From contig OZ007573.1 in assembly GCA_963931925.1 (NCBI GenBank), positions 42,603,711 to 42,667,710 of the forward strand: DNA of 64,000 nucleotides, read 5' to 3'. Positions within the stretch are counted from its first letter, which is position 1, and every line of letters begins with the position of its first letter. The translations under genes and the position numbers were made by a program. Below are positions 22,678-64,000 of this stretch, in pieces. The notes beneath the pieces were generated by a model. That model saw only the letters and a list, made by a program, of their open reading frames with translations. It was not told where the DNA came from and ran no database searches. The stretch is from Onchidella celtica (taxonomy: Eukaryota > Mollusca > Gastropoda > Systellommatophora > Onchidiidae).

Positions 22678-23060
22678 GGGGACACGTTGGCCTAGAGGCA
22701 AAATGCTCGCCTCTCATGCTGAAGGGACCGGGTCCGATCCCCGGTAGGTGCAGGCATGTTGGAATTTCTTTTTGGAGGAAAATTTCCTGTCCCTGAGCCT
22801 ATGGTAGGTAGGATCGAGCACCTAGTCTTCTCGGGTAAGGACGAAAAACACGGACGGCCCATGTGAACGTTAAAGATACTGTGGCAGTTGGAAGTCGAAA
22901 AGAGCAGACGGAAAAAGGCTGCTGCCAGGGCAAAATTCTAAAAAACTTATACCTAGCACAAAAACACACAGAACAAGAACAAGAGGAACAAAACTAAGAT
23001 AAGTGAGGTGTATATGCCAAGTGCAGCGGAACCTGCTCAAGTAAAGGCCTAAACACACAA
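22678..23060 (+). repeat. tRNA-derived SINE, copy 2
   Basis: The tRNA-like head has an A-box-like region (ggcctagaggcaaaatgctc) and the B-box ggtccgatcccc near 22733. The body then carries gtaggatcgagcacc, tcttctcgggtaaggacgaa, gaacgttaaagatac and ggcaaaattct. It continues through aaaaacacacagaac to about 23060, collinear with the reverse of copy 1. A pol III origin is inferred from the box elements. Confidence 0.82.
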
Positions 23061-23289
23061 TTCCATGCTGAACATCTCACATTAAAACCGGAGATCCTTA
23101 CTACTACCAGCTAAATAGCGATTGGTTGCTGACAAATTCTAAATTGTTATGCAGTCAGCCGATACTTTGAGAAAACACAGACAAAGAACAAAAACAAACA
23201 AGACTATAAACTGCCATGGCTATGCCGTGTTATGGGGAGCTATTGTACATGTCAATAAATGAAATGACACACAAAGCAAACAAACAAAC
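23061..23289. other. Non-coding, short (AAAC)n tract
   Basis: Ends in a (caaa)n run at 23277-23292. No other feature is seen. Confidence 0.4.
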
Positions 23290-23775
23290 AAACGGGAGGC
23301 TAAAAAGACAATTCGCATTGAGCCCCACTTTATTTTGTGTTCACTTTCCAATTGTGATGACCAAAGAAAATTTGCCGTACAAAGTTATATAGATAAGAAG
23401 ATAAGATAAGAATCACTTTATTAGTCCATGAGGGGAATTTTCTTTCACAGAGCATTGAAGAGCACCTACAAGGTACAGACACCTTGCGCATCATTACATA
23501 AACATAGATCACAACTCAATAAACTCAATAACATGCATACACGGAGTGACATGGTAAGGAATCTTAGTGAAATATGATACACGTAGAGCTAAATTGTCTT
23601 GTGGCGAATTTCGGTGGGCAAAAAACGATCCTCTACATCTTTCTCTGTTTGCACAGAAAATGAGATTGAAAGATTGGGCGCGTGTCATTCTACGAAACGA
23701 TGATAAAAAGTGAATTTGGCCTAAATTGGTGTATACGGTTTTTGTCCATGACACGGCAGTGTTATCAGGTGACAA
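23290..23775. repeat. Dispersed repeat, copy 2, interrupted by a retroposon 3' end
   Basis: The two outer parts (23290-23395, 23695-23775) align with 19150-19400. The inner part reads, on the minus strand, a short coding tail and a 3' UTR containing actaataaagtgattcttat. It ends in a (CTTAT)n-like tail at 23398-23412, the form of tail left by some CR1/RTE-type LINEs or their SINEs. The interruption is therefore probably a later insertion. Confidence 0.45.
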
Positions 23776-24186
23776 ATCAATGGATTTCCCATTGCCCAGT
23801 ATCAGGGAAGGCAAGTATTGTGCCCCCAGACTCCTGAACCGTTGGCGCTCTCTTCCACTAGTCTAGTATTGAACCACCCCCCCCCCTCCCACAAGCATAT
23901 GTTTTGCATTTAAGGAAATACTGGTGTAATTAAAATAAAGTGCATTTAATGCTAGTACTCAAATTTATGTGCAATAGCCGGGTTTCAATTTGCTCTAATT
24001 TTTCAATTACAGTATTGAAATTTACATTGAAATCTCAGCTGGCAGTATTGCTCGTTCACTGAGTTTTTCTTGGCTGTCAGTAGATCTCCGATACGTTTTG
24101 ATTTATTTGACAAACTTTTTTCACAATTGGCGGTTGAAACAGTGATAATTTTGAAATTTTGCGCACCTAAAGAATTTTGCGCCCGG
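23776..24186. other. Non-coding, nothing recognised
   Basis: C run at 23876-23887. The remainder is AT-rich with no gene signal. Confidence 0.35.
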
Positions 24187-24226
24187 AGCAACCGCCCCTG
24201 TGTCCCTGCCCACTCTACGCCACTGC
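24100..24226. repeat. hAT-like non-autonomous transposon end (one terminus)
   Basis: The sequence ends in ctctacgccactg at 24214-24226, the inverse of cagtggcgtagag, a start seen in many hAT elements. It is preceded by the G/C-rich run gcgcccggagcaaccgcccc typical of such termini. The matching left end and 8-bp duplication were not found, so only a terminus is called. Confidence 0.4.
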
Positions 24227-24644
24227 TCAGTATTCACCCGCAAGGCTGTAGGGTGCGGGTACAGACTGCCATGCTAGTAATACAATCTCCTATTCATGCA
24301 TGGCAATATCGTTCATGCTGCTTATTGATCGCCAGCACCCTGCAAAGCCATGCCAAATTATTATTCAAATCTAGGACACGCAGATTCCGATTTTGTTTTC
24401 CTTTTACTATTACTGACATGAGTTACGTAGAGGGTTTGCTTGAAAACTGTGTCTAAATGCGAAAAATGGCAGGTTTCAAGCATGTGTCTCCCTGCATATC
24501 GCAAAAATGTTAAATGATCCATGGAAACTAATTCATCGAATGTTTTATACCTTATGAAAATGAATCTTTCAGGTACCCCCCCCCCTCCCCCGTACGCCCC
24601 ACACCAAAAGAGAAGATAGATTATATACAAAAAGACTGTGCATA

Positions 24645-24908
24645 AACTCAGCACAATAAGTCAAGGAACAACTTACATTTTCACATGTCAAAATAAAACG
24701 TCAGTATCTCGCAAACCCGTTATGTCTAATCAACCAAACTGTAATGAACTCTTGCTAAAACAAAATCGCGACCTCGTTTAGAATTCAAATTACACACATG
24801 TAATCTATGGTCTCAAAGACAGATTGTGGAAAAAATGAATAAATTGTGTTCAACCGTTTGGAGTTATCATTCTTTGAAATTTTGTTCCTTGACTTATTGT
24901 GCTGAGTT
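24645..24908. repeat. MITE with 27-bp perfect terminal inverted repeats (264 bp)
   Basis: Starts aactcagcacaataagtc at 24645 and ends with the exact inverse at 24908. The inverted repeat is 27 bp without mismatch, continuing with looser matches. The interior is AT-rich and non-coding. The flanks are ata and att, so the target duplication is unclear. TA-rich flanks would suit a mariner-type element. Confidence 0.8.
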
Positions 24909-25190
24909 ATTTCAAAGAGACGGAACTATGAAAAATAATGCAAAGGAGAGAAATAATGGATGGCAATGAATTACATGGTACTGGATGGGTTAAGATAACT
25001 TTAAGATCGAAACTAGACAGTTAGTAAGATCTGCTCGGAATCTCCGTCCATCAGGCAACTTGACTGGAGGTAAAAGGCTTTTCGAGTGCTCACGTGAACT
25101 GTCCTTATAAAGGGCAGTTGTCAAAGACGCCTGGAATTTTGGTTTCTTCAACAGTTTTTCTCAAAGTTTACTATCACTGAAGCCACCTGT
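24909..25190. other. Non-coding, nothing recognised
   Basis: No repeat or coding signal is visible. Confidence 0.35.
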
Positions 25191-25224
25191 CACATGACCA
25201 CAGAGATAATCCTAACAATTTTTC

Positions 25225-25405
25225 TGTTTTTGCGTTCCTTTTGTCTGTCTCTGTGTTTCTGCATACCTTCAGTTTGTCTGTCTGTTTCTGCCTTATTTCG
25301 GTCTATCTTTTTGTGTCTGAGTTCCTTCGGTCTGTCTCTCTGTCTGTCCGTTTCTGAGTTCTTTTTGGTTTGTTTGATTGTCTGTCTATCTGTCTGTCAC
25401 AATTT
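25225..25405. repeat. Degenerate (TCTG)n-rich tract
   Basis: Repeated gtctgtctctg/gtctgtctgtttctg words alternate with ttccttcggtctg segments. It is an old microsatellite with imperfect units of 50-60 bp. Confidence 0.7.
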
Positions 25406-25714
25406 CTAACCCACCATGATCCAACCATAATCACGGGATAGGCTGGAGTAGCCGATGTACAATGTGTATGTACGCGTGATTTTTGTTCAGACTGTCTGCT
25501 TTGTATCTCTGCCATCCATAAGAAAGAGATGAAAGGCAATGGCCCACTGAGATGAATCTGTATTCTTAAATGTTCTTATATATATAATATGGCAAATCAG
25601 AAACATAATATACTAAACCCACACAAACTTTCCGTGAAGTTGCCTTCATTTGCATGCAGAGCATCTTATAATAATGAGAGCAGGGGGTAAACTGTCTGTG
25701 TCGCCTTTGCATTT

Positions 25715-26165
25715 CATGGCCATTCAAGCTGGACACTTGAAAGTTTGCATACTACTGTTTTTGATACTGCCGAGTTGCATGGCTGGCTTAGTTTTTGCGT
25801 TTGACCACGTCTTATATTTTTTTGAAAACTGTGAAACGCCTTAGCGTTTAAACCCGGACTAAATTCCTGGTGTAGTTTTTATGATTGTTAGAGTGTTGCG
25901 TATCGGTGTAGCAATCGATACTCAGTATCGAAGGCTGTCACTTTGCGCAAACTTCTGCATGACGTCTAAGCATTTATTTTCATGGCCTTTAAGCGAGACA
26001 CTCACAATTTTGGTATATCTAGGCCTAGGCCTACTGTTTTTTATCCTGTCGAGCTGCATGGATGCCGTAATGTATGTTTATAATAAAATTATAATTGTTA
26101 TGGATGGCGATTCCGCAACCTCTTTACTGGGCGCGAGCAAAACCGATACACAGTATCGAATATGC
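25715..26165. repeat. Diverged tandem duplication, about 265-bp period
   Basis: 25715-25800 and 25980-26070 share the order atggcc-tt, aagc, gacact, ctactgtttttgatactg/ctactgttttttatcctg and gagttgcatggctg/gagctgcatggatg. The segments at 25905 (atactcagtatcgaa) and 26145 (atacacagtatcgaa) match too, so about two units are present. Confidence 0.65.
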
Positions 26166-26179
26166 CATTTCCTTTGAGC

Positions 26180-27110
26180 GTGGCCTGCTTGAAAGTAAAC
26201 AAGACATGTGCTCAGCTTGATGCTGACAATGTTACACAGACAATGTTGTGTATACCCTGAAGGGGAGATCCTCCGCCCGTCCGCGCCAGTCAAGAAAACA
26301 CACTAAAGAGGGGACTTTTGAGCGGGCTTATCAAATGGTTGGATTTAGTATTTGTATGGGACAAAGAAAGAAGAAAGAAAGAAGGAAAGCGCGGGTTAGG
26401 GGAGGTCATCATATTAATTATGTTTGTTTACTTTTTGGTAAGTGGCGCGGACGGGGGGAAGACCTTCCCACTGAAGTTTTGCGACCATGATTGTCCGGTG
26501 AACGAATAGTTTAAAAAACTCAGCATTTGTCTAACGTGACTTTGCAGTCTCTCAATCTCTTTTGTTTTGTTTGCCACTCACCGTTCGGAGAACGGGTGCA
26601 TTTACTAGTAGAAACAATGTTAACATGTGGAAAGAAAAAACAATTTCGTCGTATATTATTATAGAGTCAAACTTTACTCTCAAGAGAGATAACTACATTA
26701 AAGCGAGTTAATATTCAGGCCATTCATTATTAGCTCCCCTAGGTCAGGAAAGGTATTAAAAATACAAATCTATAGAAGCTATGACGCAAACCAGGACATT
26801 GAGATAAAAAGAAGAGAGATTTTTCTGACTGAAGCGTTTTCTCTAAATAAAACAACATTAAAGAAGGGTCCGGTTCAGTTCGGTGGGTCCATGGCAGACC
26901 TACATTTTTGGACCCTGAAGCTTGACTGTTATGGGGCCCCTTCACAACCAGCAACAATAGGGCAACATCCAAAATTCAATCATTAAGAAGTTTCTTCAGG
27001 GCCACTGTGGGACTAGGGGCCTTGAAGTTTTATCTCCATTAGTTTCCTAGCAGATCCCGCTACTGGGGTGAGTGCACTTCAAGTAAGGAAATTACTAGAC
27101 TCAACAAAAC
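26180..27110. other. Non-coding, nothing recognised
   Basis: Short ORFs only. A ggggccccttc and aggggccttgaag patch near 26935-27025 could be a decayed transposon, but no termini are found. Confidence 0.35.
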
Positions 27111-27339
27111 AGCCCAGACACGGTGGCTTCGGATTCGTTTCATTTTCGGCTCGATTCCGATATGTTTGCCGAGTGACGCCATACTCAGCTCTCCGAAAAG
27201 CCGGGAAGATGTCAAAAACCTTCACATGTCCTTATAAAGCGCACAGTGCTGCCGCTTCTGTCTCGTTTTGATGCCATTCGGCAAAACTATCAAAAGCAAG
27301 TCCAAGGCAAAGCGAATCCGAAGCCAATGTGTTTGGGCT
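27111..27339. repeat. MITE family 2, copy 1 (229 bp)
   Basis: Left end agcccagacacggtggcttc and right end inverse agcccaaacacattggcttc give terminal inverted repeats of about 28 bp continuing into cggattcg. The interior aagatgtcaaaaacctt is shared with the copy at 62079. Non-coding. Confidence 0.8.
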
Positions 27340-28442
27340 CTTAGCGTGAGCTGTGAGTAAACCTTTAGCGTTGTCCCATTTTCTCATTTTGAAAAGGTAT
27401 AACTACGTACGTCCCCCAATTTTTTTTTTACGCCAGCGGCATACGTATTTTAAAGCCTTTTGTGACTCCAGAGCTACGGAGCTCCTCCCGAAATGTTCCT
27501 TGGCAACAGTCTTAATTAATTATTACTAATAATTCTTTCAGATTTTCTTGTTGTTTTCCTCGTGTTCTTGTGACTGAAAGGGTAGGGGGGCAGGGCTAGG
27601 TATTCGATAAGATTTAGGGTTGAGAATGAGGACGGGGTTAGGGAGAGTCTTTATACATACGTGTTCCTAGCGCAATACACTTGGGGTGCGTACGTACTTA
27701 TAAAAAAAAAATAGTGGTGGGAGTAATTCACTGTGGTGCAGTTCTTGGAATACTTCTCTACCTGGCGTGAACTACGTGTGTCCTTGTTTAAGTACATTTC
27801 CTTGTAAATTGTCTGTGGCCTTTATGTTATCCTGATCCTGTGGTTTTGATGTTGGAGCTCCTAAATATTTTGGTCACATGGTGTCTTCTTGCGCTTTTCT
27901 CTCTATTGTTTTTGCCATTCGTTTATTTTAAATGACCTGTTATTTTATGTCCCCCGTGCTGTGTTTTTCCTTGACCTACTTTGATGTTTCTCTGTTCTTT
28001 ATCCACTTTTTGGCTGCTTTATCTGCGTTTTCGTTGACTTTGTTGAAGTATCTTTAATGGCCTATTGTAAACTTAATTGTCTAAAGCCCCTTTTCGGGGG
28101 TGGGGTGGGTGGTGGAGGAGGGTGAATTAATACAACGCTACGAGTCTTGTACCATTTACTGCGCGTTTAACATGAGAAAATCTACTAGAACTAGAAATGA
28201 TGGAAGAAATTTCAAAAGATGAACTTGATCTTTCCGAAAACAACGGCCGTGTCACATAGAACAGCTTTTGCAAGCTTTCAAGGGTCGATGTGCTAAGGAA
28301 TCTTTTCTAGTTTTGCCGTGAATTTTCTATTTGATAACTCTGTGTTGGCGGTAAAGGATTATTTCTGATAGCACGTCAATCATGCTGTTGTTCTTAAATC
28401 TTTGTTTTCGGAGGATGTCTGGCCCTGGCATTAGTACCTCTC
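27340..28442. other. Non-coding, nothing recognised
   Basis: T-rich sequence with a gggttagg-like patch near 27615 and a G-rich patch at 28095-28120. No gene signal. Confidence 0.35.
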
Positions 28443-28570
28443 TTGTTCTCGACTACCAATTGCCAGAGATCTTTAACGTGCACGTCGAGCACGCGGGCCA
28501 TCCAAGTTTTTCGTCCTTGTCCAAGAAGGTTAGTGCTCGATCCTATCTACCATAGGAATTTTTGCCCAAA
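28443..28570 (-). repeat. SINE, truncated copy 3
   Basis: Read on the minus strand, it carries only the body of the SINE at 22678: tatggtagataggatcgagc, a gaaggacaagg-like segment, ggcccgcgtg and cacgttaaagatct. The tRNA-like head and the tail are missing. Confidence 0.65.
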
Positions 28571-29276
28571 ACATGTTGTCGTTTTACGTCCCTGTTCTAC
28601 TCGTGTATGGCTGCGAAGGATGACAGGGGGTCTGTCAGTGGCGTTGCCTTGGGGAATAGGGAGGGAGAGTCTGCCTTTCATGGCTTCCATTTTTGTTTTA
28701 GAAAGTGATGTTTTAACCATTTCTGCTGTAAATATTTAGATATTGCTGGTTAATTTGGCATCCCCTTTTGGGGAGTATTATTACTCATGCTCCTAATCAG
28801 TACCGTTTTCTACTTTGGAGCCATCTGTGTATGCCACTGGTCCTTCATATTTGTGCCCGTAGAGAAAGGGTAGGGCACAAAAGAACATCGGGGAAACAAT
28901 AGTCCTAACAGCTGCTCGTTTGACCCTGAGGGTAAATAAGTTCTGGCATAATTCATCTGCGGTTATATCCGCGGTGTAGCAAGACCTGTATACGCTGAAT
29001 GGAGCTACTTTGATTTTCTGTATTTGTTATCTTAAAGGGTATCTTAAGTCTCATAAGTGGATCAATACCTTCCTTGCCCCCACTTGTGTTCTTATTAATC
29101 ACGAATAGGATTGCCAGAGGCGGCTCAGAAAGGAAGTGAATCTCTCTCCCCCCCCCCCCCCCGAAACCACATATCTCGTCTTTCTCCCCCCTCACCCTAT
29201 CAGAAACCTCAAATTAATTGCTTGCCTGGACTTTCGGCAGTGTCCACACGGGAGAGGCCTTGCACATAATTATCGA
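28571..29276. other. Non-coding, nothing recognised
   Basis: Includes a poly-C tract at 29147-29162. Lies downstream of the methyltransferase stop codon. No gene is visible. Confidence 0.35.
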
Positions 29277-29441
29277 AAGATATTTTCACCTTTTTTTTTT
29301 CCACCGGGATATGTTCTCCCACTTCCAGGCTGACTACCCAGTCAAACACTGGCAATCCATACTGAGGCGCTGTCAGGTCCAAGAACTTTACCTGTAACAG
29401 TTCCATTACCGAACAAGGGTCAAGATATTTTCACCTTTTTT
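29277..29441 (-). pseudogene. Retroposed fragment of methyltransferase exon 4 with 20-bp direct repeats
   Basis: The insert at 29297-29421 copies the start of exon 4 (34446 downward) together with about 28 nt of the preceding intron including the acceptor. On the minus strand it reads KFLDLTAPQYGLPVFDW and on to GEHIP, then leaves homology and runs into about ten A. It is bounded by the 20-bp direct repeat aagatattttcacctttttt (29277-29296 and 29422-29441). Sense orientation, an A run at the 3' side and a long target duplication are the marks of LINE-type retroposition, here of unspliced RNA. It lies downstream of the real last exon and adds nothing to the gene. Confidence 0.8.
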
Positions 29442-29914
29442 CACCCCACTTTTCACCTCCACCATTTTATTTGATCTGACCAAACCTGTTCTTTACTCAA
29501 TACCTCATTTCATAAGCTGCAAGACTTCCGCGACCTTGCTGTCATAAATACTTGAGATGTGCCTAAACCACTCAAGATTAGCAAGTGACACTCCCTGGTT
29601 GCATGCAATAACATCATGGACGAACTCCTCACAATATATATAAAAAATTAACTCAAAGAAATGAACGTGAAATAATTTTTTTTTTTTAATGTAAACCAGT
29701 TCAAAATGAAGGGAGCATCAACAGCAGGAACAGCAACAGCAAACAACAGCAGCAGCAAATAACAACAACAAGGAATACCCTCCAGTGTGGCAATTATGCT
29801 GTACGGCCCTCTGAAGTTAAGAATTTAACATCTGCCCGTGACATTTTCAAATGCACTGGAAGAAAAATAAATAATAAAACTCACGCACACTCACACTCAT
29901 GCACCCACGCTGGC

Positions 29915-62538
<32,624 letters not shown>

Positions 62539-63540
62539 CTGAAAATAGATGAAACAAACTTTTGGCATGTCCTCACTTGAGCAATTGTCCTTGTGTGAAC
62601 GGCATGGACAGGCTGTAAGCATTACGAAACTGATTGAACAGTAAACTGTTATAGTGGTATGGCAGTCACTGAAATAACTGTTACTTTTAAAATAATTTAA
62701 ATATGCACACAAAAGGAATGAAAAAAAAAAATGAAAGTAAGAAGGCGAAGTGTATACTTTGAAGTTATTAAGATAGAAAATTTTGAGAAATTGTCGAAGA
62801 AGCCAGTGTTCCTGGTGCTGTTGACAACTGTATAAATAAGGGCAGCGCTGTACATTTACGAACATCATAAACATTGGTGGTTCTAAGGGCCCATGGCATG
62901 ATTAAGCCACAACAACACGTTTAATACCCCTCACCCTATTCCAAAGAGTCATGACCTTGAAAAGTTCGCCCCCCCCCCCCCGAAAAAAAATACTTTGGAA
63001 TAATCCATTTACCTCTAATTGTAGCTCTTTATTAATCATATCACTATTACTATCCCCCTCTCCACCCCTACATTGTCACTGTCAAAATACCATTGCTTAC
63101 CATAACATGCCTTTATAATTATTACTACAATAACACTAGAACAAGGACAATAACTTCAGCAACAGTGATGACTCAACCCTTTACTGTTACATTTCAATGC
63201 TATGCTACCGATATTCCATCCAGCAAACATTATTTTACATAATCCCGTCCAAAAAAACACTCAATATCAGACTTTTAAATGCAAGTCACCATAATGGTAC
63301 AGAAATTGAAATTAATAAAATAACAGAGAAATTACGTCGCTGACCGATGCAAACCTCGGAAGACACAATTTTTCGTTGTTGTTTTTTTTGTTGACAATTC
63401 CACTCTAACTTGGGGTCAGGAAAAGTGTCATGCGTGTTTCTGTATGGGGTGAAAATATAAAAGTTTGGAAGTTGATGTAATATATATTTTATATGTACAA
63501 TGTTTTACTATACATGTACATGTATTATTCATGCCAGCAA
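62539..63540. other. Intron upstream of the transmembrane exon, nothing recognised
   Basis: Should belong to the intron preceding the first methyltransferase exon seen. Poly-C at 62969-62981 and T/A runs. No start exon could be identified. Confidence 0.4.
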
Positions 63541-63790
63541 CATTGATATACCTCTTACTCATCAAGGCAATTCTAATATGCCTCAGACCCAGTAGGGCAA
63601 CACGGAAGCCTATGCCTCATCAAGAAAACACTGAAATGCCTCCTCTCCCTTTATCTCCCATCTCCATCAATCATGGCAACACTTACATACCTCATCCCCA
63701 TTATGGCAATACCAGTGCGCATCTCAGTCATGAAGACAGCTTTATACTTTTACCTCATCAAGTGAACACTAACAATCATTCCACCCTCCA
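63541..63790. repeat. Degenerate repeat of about 30 bp
   Basis: Variants of cctcatcaaggcaacact and atgcctc recur about seven times with unit lengths of 24-50 bp. The plus-strand frame ending at 63797 reads repeated P-H-x-x-N-T words (PHQENT, PHYGNT, PHQVNT). It is probably repeat DNA and not a gene. Confidence 0.6.
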
Positions 63791-64000
63791 CGAATGACGT
63801 ATGGCCATGGACCGAGTGTCCAGTCGTTTCTTTGAAAGCAAAGACAAGAGTTAAATTTGGTGTGGCAGATCAAAGTATAATATGGTTTAAATTCAAAATA
63901 AGAAGTTGGGGGAAGAAAGCAAAAAGTATGTCTAGGAGGGGAATACAGAATGTAGTCAAAAAGACCCATGATATGGTCAAGGAATGCCACCTAATGGGAT
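63791..64000. other. Right edge, nothing recognised
   Basis: No supported feature. Confidence 0.4.

Noticed and set aside
22678-22760. A functional tRNA gene
   Set aside because: The B box is present, but the sequence continues as a dispersed repeat found in three places, so it is a SINE head.

Overview
The window is animal nuclear DNA from an invertebrate. The evidence is split genes with GT/AG introns and matching phases, APE-type LINEs, hAT transposons, a tRNA-derived SINE, MITEs, LTR pieces and very long microsatellites. The LINE types and the AT-rich, TCTAGATCT-dotted background suggest a lophotrochozoan, most likely a gastropod mollusc. That assignment is inference. No bacterial operon, CRISPR array or viral genome is present.

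Two host genes can be read, both on the minus strand. (1) An ankyrin-repeat gene has three coding exons at 5969-5798, 4925-4796 and 3424-3301 that join in phase into 142 residues. It continues beyond the last exon seen. (2) A membrane-anchored SAM-dependent methyltransferase-like gene has exons at 62538-62441, 60519-60360, 47323-47162, 34446-34281 and 30108-29915. All junctions are phase-compatible and give 259 residues and a stop. Only its first exon(s) are missing. It spans at least 32.6 kb because its introns are packed with mobile DNA.

Region by region. 0-6 kb: minisatellites, an 800-bp GGAT array and the ankyrin gene. 7.7-11.5 kb: an hAT transposon (copy A) with a perfect 8-bp target duplication. 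12 kb: a stray copy of ankyrin exon 3 plus intron. 13-29 kb: mostly non-coding, with SINEs, two MITE families, a possible LTR and tandem repeats. 29.3 kb: a 125-bp copy of methyltransferase exon 4 flanked by 20-bp direct repeats. 30.35-33.4 kb: a near full-length RTE/SR2-like LINE with a 14-bp target duplication. 34.86-42.51 kb: an hAT copy with a second hAT copy inserted inside it in inverted orientation. 43.0-46.4 kb: a foldback element with palindromic termini and a solo LTR inside it. 48.2-51.6 and 56.0-59.4 kb: two related LINEs whose ORFs end in a zinc finger. 52.5 kb: a Ty3/gypsy RNase H fragment. 60-64 kb: the 5' exons of the methyltransferase, a MITE and degenerate tandem repeats.

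The main biological points are these. The hAT family has three copies of exactly the same length (3,823 bp). All carry perfect target duplications and all share the same breaks in the transposase gene, so they were probably moved in trans. Fragments of both host genes have been copied elsewhere in the window, one copy with retroposition hallmarks. Target-site duplications and nesting let the order of several insertions be read directly from the sequence.
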